Notes: generated by a model not told the origin, from the sequence alone. A stretch of DNA of 64,000 nt from Maniola hyperantus (GCF_902806685.2 NC_048546.1:10868534-10932533), one strand, 5' to 3'. Shown: positions 1-10,924, counted from the stretch's first letter. Program-made: numbers and translations.

Positions 1-108
1 ACCTGGAGAGTGGCATAGGCTACTTTATATCCCGGAAAATTAAAGAGTTCCCACGGTATTTTTAAAAAACCTAATTCCACGCGGACGAAGTCGTGGGCAT
101 CAGCTAGT
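1..108 (+). mobile_element. Helitron-like repeat, body C, cut by window edge
   Basis: This is the right-hand part of a short dispersed element. It runs through a CCTGGAGAGTGGCATAGGCT body and a CCCGGAAAATTAAAGAGTTC segment to a terminal hairpin (GCGGACGAAGTCG) and CTAGT at 104-108. The same 3' end closes many copies in the window that have otherwise different bodies. A 3' hairpin followed by CTAGT, with no terminal inverted repeat, is the hallmark I associate with lepidopteran non-autonomous Helitrons (Lep1 type). The repeat itself is certain; the class is an inference. Confidence 0.7.
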
Positions 109-410
109 AAATAATGATCATAACACTGATAGAGTAGTAGGTAAGTATTTAATAGTTTAAAAAAAATTTAATCGACTATTGTTTCATAAATGGTCCACAA
201 GAAGCGTTATTTATTCTCTCATGCCAATAACCAATCTTCATTATTTAACAAATTTTGATTTACTGCAATATCATATTTTGAAAATCAAATTATAAAAGAA
301 AGAAGAAAGAAGAAGAAGAATTATATTAGAAATATCATATTTTTTTAAATACCTAGGTACTGCCTCTGAAACAGATTCAAATTTACTTACTGCTAGTTAA
401 CTTAGAGCCA
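109..410. other. Unassigned AT-rich DNA
   Basis: No gene is seen here. There is a short GAA/AAAG-rich microsatellite at about 297-321. Confidence 0.6.
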
Positions 411-1855
411 TAGACCCAAAGTGGGATTACTTTACCCTAACTCAACATAAATGGATCGAAAGCGGGGGTAAATGCAAGGGGTCGCAAGATATGCATCATA
501 TCTAATCATGGTTGTGGGTCAGCTTTGTAGGCGAATTACTTCAAGTTAATTCAGGTATTACGATAACCAAGGTGGGACAGGATTACTTTGCCCCATATTT
601 TAAGCTTTCCCGCTGGCTCAGTGCCTCAACATAAATGCATTGACAGCAAGCGTGGATGCAGTGGGTCGCGAGATATTCATCATGTGTAATCATGGTTGTG
701 GGTCAGCTTTGTAGGCGAATTACTTCAAGTTGATTCAGGTATTACGATACTTGACCCAAGGTGGGACAGGATTACTTTGCCCCATATTCTAAGCTTTCCC
801 GCTGGCTCAGTGGCCGCAACGTAAATGGATTGACAGCGGGCGTGGATGCAGTGGGTCGCGAGATATGCATCGTGTGTAATCATGGTTGTGGGTCAGCCCT
901 GTTGGCGAATTACTTCAAGTTGATTCAAGTATTACGATACTTGACCCAAGATGGGACAGGATTACTTTGCCCCATATTCTAAGCTTTCCCGCTGGCTCAG
1001 TGGCCGCAACGTAAATGGATTGACAGCGGGCGTGGATGCAGTGGGTCGCGAAATATGCATCGTGTGTAATCATGGTTGTGGGTCAGCCCTGTTGGCGAAT
1101 TACTTCAAGTTGATTCAAGTATTACGATACTTGACCCAAGATGGGACAGGATTACTTTGCCCCATATTCTAAGCTTTCCCGCTGGCTCAGTGGCCGCAAC
1201 GTAAATGGATTGACAGCGGGCGTGGATGCAGTGGGTCGCGAGATATGCATCGTGTGTAATCATGGTTGTGGGTCAGCCCTGTTGGCGAATTACTTCAAGT
1301 TGATTCAAGTATTACGATACTTGACCCAAGATGGGACAGGATTACTTTGCCCCATATTCTAAGCTTTCCCGCTGGCTCAGTGGCCGCAACGTAAATGGAT
1401 TGACAGCGGGCGTGGATGCAGTGGGTCGCGAGATATGCATCGTGTGTAATCATGGTTGTGGGTCAGCCCTGTTGGCGAATTACTTCAAGTTGATTCAAGT
1501 ATTACGATACTTGACCCAAGATGGGACAGGATTACTTTGCCCCATATTCTAAGCTTTCCCGCTGGCTCAGTGGCCGCAACGTAAATGGATTGACAGCGGG
1601 CGTGGATGCAGTGGGTCGCGAGATATGCATCGTGTGTAATCATGGTTGTGGGTCAGCCCTGTTGGCGAATTACTTCAAGTTGATTCAAGTATTACGATAC
1701 TTGACCCAAGATGGGACAGGATTACTTTGCCCCATATTCTAAGCTTTCCCGCTGGCTCAGTGGCCGCAACGTAAATGGATTGACAGCGGGCGTGGATGCA
1801 GTGGGTCGCGAGATATGCATCGTGTGTAATCATGGTTGTGGGTCAGCTTTGTAGG
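411..1855 (+). repeat. 190-bp tandem satellite array, about 7.5 units
   Basis: Units start at 572, 761, 951, 1141, 1331, 1521 and 1711. A shortened unit precedes 572 and the last unit stops at 1855. The five units from 761 to 1710 are almost identical (one visible difference is A for G near 1052). The two left units carry many changes and small deletions. The first and last units share CTTTGTAGGC where core units read CCCTGTTGGC, so the core seems to have been homogenised after the edges diverged. Each core unit holds a dyad, TCAAGTAT-TACG-ATACTTGA. Each unit also has an open frame of 73 codons, but 190 is not a multiple of three and the frame starts at a repeat-internal ATG or GTG, so I do not call a gene. 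Assembly may have collapsed the array. Confidence 0.95.
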
Positions 1856-2254
1856 CCGGCGTACGCCCCGTCGGTTGTGATACATTCTAGTTTAAGTGCT
1901 TGACTGTTCTATTTCGGATTTGTTAGCAGCACTATACATTGTTTATCCAGTAACTACCAGTGGTTAATTGGGTTATTAAGTATTCCTTTTTAGTCTAATA
2001 ATAATGCCTAACGAACGTTTGTTGTTGCTACAGTAAATAGGTTTTTATAATTACCTTACTATTCACTGGTAGCGAAGGTAGTCTGTGGTAGTAAATAAAG
2101 GTATGGACAGATAAAGTTCTACGAGTCCGACGCGACTAGTAGTTGTGATGCAGGGAAATGTGTCAAGATGATTTTACTGTAAAGTGTAAAGCAAATTGGA
2201 CAAGGATCTACCGTGTTTTATTTTGTTGAATTTGTTTCTCACAAATAATCAAAA
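1856..2254. other. Unassigned DNA right of the satellite
   Basis: The array ends at a sharp junction followed by the perfect palindrome GGCGTACGCC (1858-1867 region). No gene or recognisable repeat is seen in the rest. Confidence 0.5.
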
Positions 2255-2475
2255 TATATAAAAGGAAAAGGTGACTGAGTGACTGACTGACTGACTGATC
2301 TATCAACGCACAACTCAAACTACTGGACGGATCGGGCTGAAATTTGGCATGCAGATTGCTATTATGACGTAGGCATCCGTTAAGAAAGGATTTTTAAAAA
2401 ATCAACCCATAAGGGAGTAAAAATAGGGGTTTCTTTGTGTAATTCACGCGGACGAAGTCGCGGACATAAGCTAGT
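2255..2475 (+). mobile_element. Helitron-like repeat, body A, full copy
   Basis: Starts ATATATAAAAGGAAAAGG and continues with a (GACT)n microsatellite at about 2273-2297. The conserved body includes CAACTCAAACTACTGGACGG, and the copy ends in GCGGACGAAGTCGCGGACAT and CTAGT (2471-2475). At least ten other copies of body A occur in the window. Confidence 0.85.
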
Positions 2476-3196
2476 GTAGTGATAAAGTTCATCAACATTA
2501 TCCTTTGTGTATTCTTTCATTTATAGCGGTCCTTCGTCTGTCTTCTGCATTTTGTTTACCCATTTTCTATGGTTTTTTTCTCATTCCATCTGGCGCTTTT
2601 TTTGGCATGCCTTGTGGTCTTTTCTGCTATGGTGAACACCTTTTCTGAAAATACATCTGTTTGTTTGACTTACTTTTCCCGCAATGTCTTGAGCCTAACA
2701 TATCTAATCTGACATAAACATCCTCATAAAACCAAAGAAGAAATCCAATTTATTTTAAAAAATTATTTTAAAGCTTATATTTTATATTTTCTTCACCTTC
2801 ATTTTTAACTTCCTTCACTTACTTACGCTTTTCACAGCAACTTCCTTTAGAAACGTTGATAACCGGCTTTGCAGTCAACAACTTTGACTTGGAGATTTCT
2901 TAGAGACACCTTTTCAGTAAAGGTATACGGGAAATCAAGTATATCGGCAATGCAAAATGCGTCAAAGAAAACTTTATTCCCCTTGCACGGGAGACGTAAC
3001 GACTGTAACGAGCCAACAAAGCTGTTGAGAGTAAAGACCGACCGACAACAAATGGCGTAAGCTACAAGCTATAATACTTATATCATATATTATGTTACTA
3101 CACGCTGACTAAACTTTTATTTATTTTCTTTAGTTTATAGTTCAGTGCTTGACTGCTTGACTGGAATGTGCATATTATGACGGGTACTGACTTATC
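2476..3196. other. Unassigned DNA
   Basis: A 63-codon open frame at 2869-3060 has no recognisable domain and no convincing coding signal. I see no repeat boundaries. Confidence 0.4.
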
Positions 3197-3252
3197 AAGC
3201 TTATAACTTAACTCCATTACTTTTGTAAGTAATGGAGTTAAGTTATAAGCTT
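3197..3252. repeat. Perfect 26-bp hairpin
   Basis: Arms at 3197-3222 and 3227-3252 are exact reverse complements (AAGCTTATAACTTAACTCC...) separated by the loop TTGT. Part of the arm (AACTCCATTA..TTGTAAGTA) is repeated directly just to the right, at 3253-3272. It could be a solo palindromic MITE or simply a snapback duplication. The perfect match implies a recent origin. Confidence 0.9.
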
Positions 3253-3332
3253 AACTCCATTATTTGTAAGTAGAGGGTTCTGGGTGACAATGTCTAGTCT
3301 TTTAGATTTTTTTTTAAATTCAGATACAAGTT

Positions 3333-3415
3333 AGCCCTTGACTGCTATCTCACCACGGGAAGTGATGATGCAGTCTAAAATGGAAGCGGGCTAACCTGGT
3401 GTTTCATGATGACCA
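3333..3415 (-). mobile_element. SINE-2 3' end fragment
   Basis: Reverse complement of the 3' part of the SINE at 38042-38380. The shared piece begins CAGATACAAGTTAGCCCTTG and runs through the AAGTGATGATGCAGTC block to GGGCTAACCTGG. It has no tRNA-like head. Confidence 0.75.
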
Positions 3416-3440
3416 GTTTCTACAATTTTTCCTGCAAAAT

Positions 3441-3596
3441 CGCAGACGAAGCGAAATAAGTTATTCCCCGTAAATCTAGTTCGCTTGAGACGCGCCTTAG
3501 CTACCCGGCTAAGCATTTTATCGCTCAGTCGCAGCCAGACTTGCGAGTTTCATGCCATGACCCACTCGCTATCCGACTGATAAAGTAACGACTTAG
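3441..3596. repeat. Direct repeat, copy 1
   Basis: About 150 bp shared with 3712-3856 at high identity, for example GCTACCCGGCTAAGCATTTT and ATCGCTCAGTCGCAGCCAGA. Both copies start near a GTTATTCCCCG block and end at ACTGATAAAGTAA. The copies are about 275 bp apart, and the DNA between them is unrelated AT-rich sequence. The family is not recognised. Confidence 0.85.
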
Positions 3597-3711
3597 TAAT
3601 GCTATTTGTCAGTCACATAAGTAAACATTTAAAAACTGTTAGCCATAATTATTTGTTTTAAAAGAAAACATTCTTGGATATATCATCAGCTTTTGACTTG
3701 GAGTAAGTATC

Positions 3712-3856
3712 AGGAAGATCAGAGTTATTCCCCGCAATCCTAAAGTTCGCTGGAGACGCGCCGTAGCTACCCGGCTAAGCATTTTATCGCTCAGTCGCAG
3801 CCAGACTTGCGAATTTCATGCCGTGACCCGCCCGCAATCCAACTGATAAAGTAAAC
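3712..3856. repeat. Direct repeat, copy 2
   Basis: Partner of 3441-3596, differing at scattered single positions. Two independent insertions of one family or a local duplication are both possible. Confidence 0.85.
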
Positions 3857-6000
3857 ATGCAACAATGCTGTAATTGTTGGTGAAAACTTAAGCGCTTCCT
3901 ACAGTTTGCGGAAACTTGCCCATTGTTATTGTAATGTTGTTCTTATTTACAAAATTGTGGGTGGTTTCAGTATTATCATATAATTGTTTAGTGAGGAGTT
4001 ACCGCCGAGTTATTTGCTTGTTATTTCAGTACAAGCAAGATTCTGTAGTAATAGATTTTATACTATCAAAGAACGATACAAAATGCTCAGCTAGAATGTA
4101 GATAAGAGGAACACTACCAGCTTCGCGCCAATTACAGAACAGCTCTGTTACATCAGCTAATTGAAGTATTAAAAATTAGAAAGACATGTGTCTATGTAAT
4201 ATGTATGTCGGTATCAAAGCCTTTTCATTTATAAGTATCAAAGCAGTTGAAAGCTTAGGATCTAAACAGATACATAATCCCAAGGAAATAGGCTAAGGTT
4301 AAATCTTAAAACATAAATAGTTGTGTGGTTTATTCCAAGTATTGTCAAAGATAAAAGCGGTGAGGGTAAAGAGGTACATGAAAGAAACATGAGCATATTC
4401 GCCGCAAAGCCCGCTTATATTTTCGCGTGCAACCGCAGAGTTCTAAACAATGCTTTGTTGTCAGTCAGTACTCGTGATTTGTGCGGAATGTGATGCTTCT
4501 GTGGTGGTGTTTGAAATTTGTGGTGTTAAGGTGGATTTATGTTAAACTTCTCTCCAAAATATTTTCTTATATTAAAAGCAGTTTGAAAACAATTCAATAA
4601 ATTTTCAGTAGGTGTAGAATTTCGTAAAGCTTATAATTATATTATGGTTTTTGAGAAGCCACGTGGTTTAAATATATTTATAGAACAGGATAGGATAGCG
4701 GACATAGTTTATCATAAACTTAGAGATAAAGAGTAAAAAGACCAGAAAACGGCGAACTTATAGCAAGAACAAGAGGCCCTAAAAGAAAATTAAGTTTAAC
4801 AACCACCAATGACAGGTTTCGGAAATAATTCAGCTTAGCAGCCATAGATTAATTATTGGTTTCGCTTTAGCAGCATAAAAATTTGATGCTACAGTATGAA
4901 GCTCGCAACAACTTTCGCTGTTGCGATCATTAATCTATCTGTAATCGGTTGATAAGTTACTTATCAATGTTAACTTGATGCTCGCAGTTAAGAGTAGTCA
5001 ATAGGTACGCGTTTTACGGGTTTTATTAATTAATAAGGAGTACAAAAAATTATGTTTTGAATATTTCTAATAAAAATGTTTATGCTATCCGTACAAAAAT
5101 ACATCTTCATGCTCATTTCGGTTGAGTTAAGAAAAAAATATTTATTTTGTTCGGTTGAGATAGGAATATTAGTTTGGGATGAGTAAAGAACATTATACCT
5201 TATACGGATTACGATTACCTTATACATTACATTACGATACATTATACGGATGAGACGTCATAGGATGAACACGGAACAACCCAAAAAATTGTATGATCTT
5301 GTTTCAGAAATAACGTTGCTGAATAACTTATCGGCAGATCACACAGGTGGACTGAATTTCAGCAGTGAAATACGGTTTTGGCAATAGTAACTCAATTTCA
5401 TTCCAAAAAACCCGATTGCGGTAGTCATGAACATCACAACTATAATGCTTGAACCATCGATGGCTTGAACAAACAAATTCAAACATGAAAAATGGCACTA
5501 CTTAGGAAAAAAGTGCCAGTTATGTAAAATAATAGAATGAGAAATCAATCATGATTCACTTAATTGAAAATCCTCAACGTAGACAAATACTTATTAGTAG
5601 TAGGCAAATACTTCAGGGGCTAGTTTTTTCATTAAGCCGGGCACACTTAACTGGGATTCTCTACAAAGGAATCCGACTTATTTTTATCTCTTTAGCGAAG
5701 CATTTATTGCGGTCAGCAGTACCTTCTCTTAGTATGAGTTTGCACATTGCGACAACGTCCATAATATTTTGAGTATCGAAACGCCAAAGTAAAATTTACC
5801 ATAATTCCTAGCTTTCTTGTCATACATTCAGGGTAATGCGTTTTCAAATCGCAACGTTTCAACTTTGTGCGGTGGTTTAACGTCTGCGCCATCTATATAT
5901 ACAACATATTATCTAAACACTCAGAATACACACTACATAGTATGTAGTACAGTGTAGTTATATTATATTCATTTGCATAAATCGGCCAAAATTGTATATG
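3857..6000. other. Long AT-rich interval without a supported gene
   Basis: Only short frames (3916, 5030 minus, 5551) with no domain. Around 4850-4960 there is a weak inverted arrangement (ATAGATTAATTATTGG against ATTAATCTATCTG) that may be a decayed MITE. A TGTCAGTCAGTACTCGTG string near 4460 resembles an insect initiator but nothing coding follows. Confidence 0.4.
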
Positions 6001-6002
6001 CC

Positions 6003-6078
6003 ATTTTTAGGGTTCCGTACCCGAAGGGTGCCAATAGGACCCTATTAATAAGCCTCCGTTGTCCGTACTCTGTCCATC
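6003..6078 (+). repeat. Start of a GGGTTCCGTACCC dispersed repeat
   Basis: TTAGGGTTCCGTACCCGAAG followed by GGTGCCAATAGGACCCTATT and a CTCCGTTGTCCGT segment is the beginning of a repeat common in lepidopteran DNA. The copy fades by about 6078. Confidence 0.5.
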
Positions 6079-6130
6079 AAACAAACAATAGGTAAATTTT
6101 TAAAAAGGCTGCTACGCAAAAAATATTTTT

Positions 6131-6242
6131 TGTGCGGTGCGGTGCGCTGCGCTGCGGTGCTACGTGTTGCGCTGCGGTGTGGTTCGCTGTGGTGCAGTGC
6201 GGTGCGGTGCAGTGTCTGTCTGTTCGTCCGTCCGTCCGTTGT
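6131..6242 (+). repeat. GC-rich degenerate microsatellite
   Basis: About 110 bp of imperfect TGCGG / TGCGC / TGTGG pentamers, passing into TGTCTGTC and GTCCGTCCGTCC. Open frames on both strands here are composed only of this low-complexity DNA. Confidence 0.85.
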
Positions 6243-6713
6243 CTTAGGTTATCAAAATCTTTCAACAGTATTAAGTTATATTTAGTTCTTGATAGAGTAC
6301 CTTTAAATCGGTTAGTTGACGTGTTTCGAAACGTGAAAAGCAACGTTATCGCGATGTGCGAACTGCGAACTCGTATTAAAGCCTACAAAAAGGTCCCGAA
6401 CGTTGGAGAATGCTATAAAATATCTCGATCTTGACTTCTGAAGTTCCCTGTTTTTATTACTTTCATGATAGATAGGCTTCAGTTTCAAAGTGGATTTTGG
6501 CTGATGTGATTGGGATAACTTTTTATCACGGCTAATGAGATTGTTTTGCGGAATTGTAGGAATGAACATTTTACGAGATCAGTTCAGGTGATCATAGAAG
6601 AACACGCGATAGGTCTACGTAATTCATTTTTCAATAACTATTAAAAAACTAAATCAAAATCGGTTCATTAATTTAGGAGCTACGATGCCATAGACTGAAC
6701 TGCACTAGACTGA

Positions 6714-6815
6714 AGATTCCAGCTGATGGTATATTTTTATTTCGACTGACGTCAAAATTACGTCATTTCGATGATAATGAGACATGGCTCCAGCGCAATA
6801 GCAATTTGCGGGACT
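6714..6815 (-). mobile_element. MITE-3, half copy
   Basis: Reverse-complement copy of the body of 11716-11835. It contains TGACGTCAAAATTACGTCAT and AATGAGACATGGCTCCAGCG and ends in GCAATAGCAATTTGCGGGAC. The other end is missing. Confidence 0.8.
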
Positions 6816-7183
6816 AATACTCAGAGTCGGTGCCATCGTGTCGTTAAAACATGAAGCATGAATAATCATTATCCAAACCTAACAATTATTATTAATTTCT
6901 TCTTGCTATGTTTGCTACTATGTACGTCAGTATTTCCTTGCTCTGTACTTCCACAGTGCAAGGAAATATGAACCATAGTGAAATAGAAATAAAATCCAAG
7001 TTGGTCTGTGCGGGATCCGTAATTTAATCTGGATTATTGCTGGTTTACAAGCGATTCGGATTGTCTATGTTAGGTCGTAAATATAGATTCTGTTATTATA
7101 TGGTAGTAAAATTGTACTAGAAGGAGGGTGCTGTGACCTGGTTGTAAATTGTATCTAATACTATATTGGCATTACTAGGTAGG

Positions 7184-7354
7184 TACAGTACGCGGCAGAA
7201 AATAATGTACGTCGACCTTTAGAAGGAGATAGCGGATTTGTAGAGCATTGTCTCTGTGCGGGCACAGAATATATTATAATAGTACTACGTCCGGGTGTGT
7301 GAGGCGTTCCCCCGCCTCATATCCCGATTGCCATCTTGACCTGTCGCTGACTAT
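7184..7354. mobile_element. Chimera of half MITE-1 and half MITE-2
   Basis: 7184-7257 is the left half of MITE-1 (TACAGTACGCGGCAGAAAAT through GTAGAGCATTGTCTCTGT). 7288-7354 is the right half of MITE-2 (CCCCGCCTCATATCCCGATTG through GACCTGTCGCTGACTAT). They are joined across about 30 bp of unrelated sequence. The outer ends look like a single element while the two halves belong to different families. Confidence 0.8.
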
Positions 7355-7732
7355 TTGTAGGCACAGACCAAGTGGTTTGTGCCTACATAATTTTTTTATT
7401 TTTATTGTCAGGCATAGGGATGCAGCGAACAGTACAGAAAAAAGATCTCAGAATTTTATTCCAGCGAGTAATTTTTCATTTTTTCATATAATTTTTTTAG
7501 ACAATCTCAAAATCTCCAAGGTACGATTGTCGCAATAAATAAAGCTTCGATCACTCATGACTAGTTATTAAACTGTCAGACTATTTTACAATTTCATTTA
7601 TCAAAGTCCTCGTGTTCACGAGTAGATATCCCCACAGAGGGGAAGCTTCCTAATACCGTTCAAAATTTTATACCTATTCTTATAGGGTTGTCACCTGTTG
7701 CAAGTGAAAAATTTAAAGATAAAAATACATAA

Positions 7733-7790
7733 TTCCCACAAATTGCTAATGCGCGCGCCCGCCATTTTAGTGACGTCATCACTAGACTTA
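7733..7790 (+). mobile_element. MITE-3 terminal fragment
   Basis: TTCCCACAAATTGCTAATGC followed by a GCCATTTTAGTGACGTCATC segment. This is one end of MITE-3, close to the variant carried by 22391-22526. Confidence 0.7.
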
Positions 7791-7965
7791 CTTTAATTGA
7801 TCTCTTGGGTACACAAAAAAAGAAATATCCTTATTTTTTCTAGACGAACTGAAACATACTGATCAATGGTTAGGCACATCACTTAAATCTATAATAAGTC
7901 AATTTTTTGTATAATTTACACGTAACTAATTCGGAAGTAATCTATCTTCTTCTATATCTATACTA

Positions 7966-8128
7966 TGGGGCCGATTCTCTTGTATACAATCTCTAAACTA
8001 AACTAAATTAACAGGTCTAAATCTAGTGCTATCCTTTTCCGCAAGCAATATTATGAAAGGGATAGCAATAGATTTAGACGTGCCATTTTAGTTTAGTTTA
8101 GAGATTGTGTACAAAGGAATTAGCCCCA
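7966..8128. mobile_element. Palindromic MITE with about 40-bp inverted ends
   Basis: Left end GGGGCCGATTCTCTTGTATA...CAATCTCTAAACTAAACTAAA; the right end is its reverse complement (TTTAGTTTAGTTTAGAGATTG...TAGCCCC). The centre has a second inverted pair (TCTAAATCTAGTGCTATCC against GGGATAGCAATAGATTTAGA). The 16-bp string TCTATATCTATACTAT lies on both sides (7951-7966 and 8130-8145), longer than usual for a MITE target duplication. Confidence 0.9.
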
Positions 8129-8141
8129 ATCTATATCTATA

Positions 8142-8321
8142 CTATTATATAAAGAGGTAATGTCGTTAAGTTTGTTTGTAGGGGGTAATCTTTGGAACTA
8201 CTGAACTGATTTTAAAAATTCTTTCACCAGTAGAAAGCTACATTATTCCTGAGTATCATAGGCTATATGGGATCTTTAAAAACCTAAAACTACGCGGGCG
8301 AAGCCGCGGGGATCAGCTAGT
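8142..8321 (+). mobile_element. Helitron-like repeat, body D
   Basis: Starts TATTATATAAAGAGGTAATG and runs through GTTTGTAGGGGGTAATC and AGAAAGCTACATTATTCCTG. It ends in the hairpin GCGGGCGAAGCCGC and CTAGT at 8317-8321. The body is unlike A, B or C, but the 3' terminus is the same type with compensating changes in the stem (GGGC/GCCG). Confidence 0.7.
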
Positions 8322-8913
8322 ATATAAATATTCTCGCTAAGTAGGTATCAACTTAATGCGCACGACCCACAGCCCTGCCGTTCGCCATCAAACTGGGCGC
8401 ACACGGAGCGTCCGTAACATGTCACGGTGTGCGTGAGCAGCTCTATGAGTGAGTGTATCTACAGCCAGCCGCTTGTATGAAGCTTCCTCTCTGGTCCTAC
8501 TCTGTGGTTCGGCTTACCGAACCCTAGTAGGTACGAAATTTCATACATTTATCGAAACAAAGTAGACAATCATTCCCTTCCATAATGCGATCTTGGTGAT
8601 TCTCACTGTAATCCTTTTGACACTTATGAACATAATTGCTTATTCACTTTGATTTTACTTTATAGCTATTGTTATAAGGTTCAAAATAAACGAAATCGTG
8701 TTGAAAGTAAAGTTGGTAATTGTCACTCAGCGACGCAGATGTGCATCGAATTGTCTATCTTGATTTCTCGAACGGAATACGAATTTCATTTGGGTCTTTA
8801 GTAGGGGACGGCCATTGGTGGTTATCTAGGCTGTCTCTGGTAATGAGTTTGTGGGTCATGGATGAATACTTAAGAGCCCAGTTGTAGAGATATCAAGTAG
8901 GCTTATATATCCT

Positions 8914-9115
8914 GTGGGATGATTTGCTAATTCAGTGTCTTACTACGAATGATAGCCATCGAGCTCATTTGACATTGGTTGGTTCTACAGCGCTGCTTCA
9001 CTGAGTGATATAAAAGTAATTTTTCATAGGAAATCTTCAATGGATTAAAAATAAATGTCAAATGACATCGGTGGCTGTCATTCAGCGTTAGACACTGAGT
9101 TATCGAATCACCCCA
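8914..9115. mobile_element. MITE-4, full copy
   Basis: Inverted ends: left GGGATGATTTGCTAATTCAG...TGATAGCCATCGAGCTCATTTG, right CAAATGACATCGGTGGC...GACACTGAGTTATCGAATCACCCC. A second copy lies at 54155-54351. The centre (about 70 bp) is AT-rich and unique. Confidence 0.85.
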
Positions 9116-10745
9116 CTGGACTTGTTAATATTATGTTACAGTCAATATTCAGGTAGGGTAAGTATGTCATAGTATATTCAAGGCTGAAATATATATACTT
9201 ATTAATCAATTTTCTTTATTTTTTGTCGTGAGCGAGCTAGACTTGATTTATTTCAGTGCTACATTCAGAACACTGGGCAAAGGTTAAGTGGGGTTAGTGT
9301 AAAGGAGGGTGCACATCGTGATGGTGCGAGGAGGGAGGAAAAAATCGTGTCAAAATAATTATACAACGTATGTAGGTAATGCTGTTGTACACATTCTACA
9401 AATGAAACTAAAATGACAGGTAGGTATATTGCTATTCCTTTTACAACGCTCTATGCGAAAAAGATAGTACTAGAGTCTAGACTAACATCTGGAATTAATA
9501 AACAATCCTAGTTAAAATTCCTTTTCGACCGACTTGTATAGATTTGTTTTTGTATAGGTAGGTACCTACCTATCTATTAGCAGAATGCAATGTATGTACT
9601 TAAAAAATAGCATTATTTATATTTTATGCATTTGTACGCTCATCGCAATCTGGTGCGGCTGGTAATCGTTAATCAATGATTATCTTGTCACTCCTTTTAT
9701 ATCTTTATTTATCTTCCAGTGTAAGAACTGGTCCCATTATATTTTATACTAGTTCATATTTCACACCCTTTTTGCTCGAGGCTCTCTGACATAGTAATTA
9801 GTTATAAACAATGTGGCTTATAGACTGGATTAGATCTAGACATGCACATTATTTACTCGTGTTCATCTTTTTAGGCTTCAGTAAAGGTAAAATGGAGCCC
9901 TATTAATGTCACACTGCTGTTTTTCTGTATGTCTGCATGTCACGGGTCTTTAGCTCTTAGACAAAATGAGACATAGGTATAGGTACCTGAAATGTTAGTA
10001 TTTGGTAAACTAAACGAGTTAGGAATGTAAAAGGGAAACGCCCATTCTTGGCCAAAATTCATCCATTATACTTCATGCTTCGTACTCCAGATTATATAAA
10101 CTAGGTAGTATATATAATCTCTTCGTACGAAGCCTTCGTATAATTATGATAGAACTTCACTTACAGGTAAGTTCGTTTAATCAGTAATTAATGTTATTGT
10201 TATGTATACTAAAAAAAACTTATTTAATGACTGAAATATTGCTCGTAACGGTTGATGGGTAACACTCCGGCGTAATTAAAAGACACTTAACTAATCCCGT
10301 TTGTAATGTCAATCCTACCTTGTAAATACAAAGGTTGATAAAAGTTCCTCCGAGTTCTATGTCCAAAATAGTGGTTGTTTCTTGATCTGTGATCTCAGTC
10401 CTAAAGCCTTTAATTAAATTCATTGATAGATGCACTTTGGCCAAAAACCCTTTGACGAATGAGCGTTTCCCTTTCGGTACATTATGTACTATATTATACT
10501 ATATTAAAACAACAAATACTGAAAAACGATGCATAAAGTAGTTTGTAAGTTGTGCCCAAAACAATTTGTACGGAACCCTCGAGGCCCGACTCGCATTTGG
10601 CCAGCTTTATATTATTACATTCTGTACTTCAATAGGATCAGAGGGAACTACCCTTTGAACCCAGAATATCCAACAAAGACTCATAAACTTCGAATTTTGA
10701 TGGTAGACCGGATTCGATCTATGTCATACGAATTCTATTTGTATC
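9116..10745. other. Interval without a supported gene
   Basis: Holds a palindromic string around 9547-9564 (TAGGTAGGTACCTACCTA) and a weak dispersed-repeat match near 9885. A minus-strand 74-codon frame at 10220-10444 shows no domain I know and lacks splice-flanking logic. The end of a GGAACCCTCG..CCGACTCGCATTTGG repeat lies at 10569-10608. Confidence 0.4.
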
Positions 10746-10924
10746 TATAGTACGCGACAGGTCGAGATGGCACACGTCACCCGCGCTAACCCGATGCGGT
10801 TAGGCGCGTGTGACGTGCGGGTGTGCGGGGCGAGAGACATTAAATATACATATCTAGTTTACTGTTTTATTAATTTTTTTTAAAAAAAGAACAGATTGCC
10901 ATCTCGACCTGATGCGGACTATAG
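10746..10924. mobile_element. MITE-2 with AT-rich centre
   Basis: Ends ATAGTACGCGACAGGTCGAG...ATGGC and GCCATCTCGACCTGATGCGGACTAT are inverted. The left half has the family's GC-rich core (inner dyad CACGTCACCCGCGC against GGCGCGTGTGACGTG). The right half is replaced by about 60 bp of AT-rich DNA, so the copy is rearranged. Confidence 0.85.

Noticed and set aside
761..1742. Five repeated 73-codon open frames
   Set aside because: They are one frame inside a 190-bp satellite whose length is not a multiple of three. The first begins with GTG, and there is no promoter, splice or protein-family evidence.
411..1855. CRISPR-like array
   Set aside because: The units are contiguous 190-bp repeats without spacers in a eukaryotic genome.
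6077..6434. Overlapping frames of 88 and 100 codons on opposite strands
   Set aside because: They consist of TGCGG/TGTGG low-complexity DNA and its flanks. No domain.
10220..10444. 74-codon minus-strand frame
   Set aside because: Its composition is protein-like but it matches no family I know, and no splice or start context was found.
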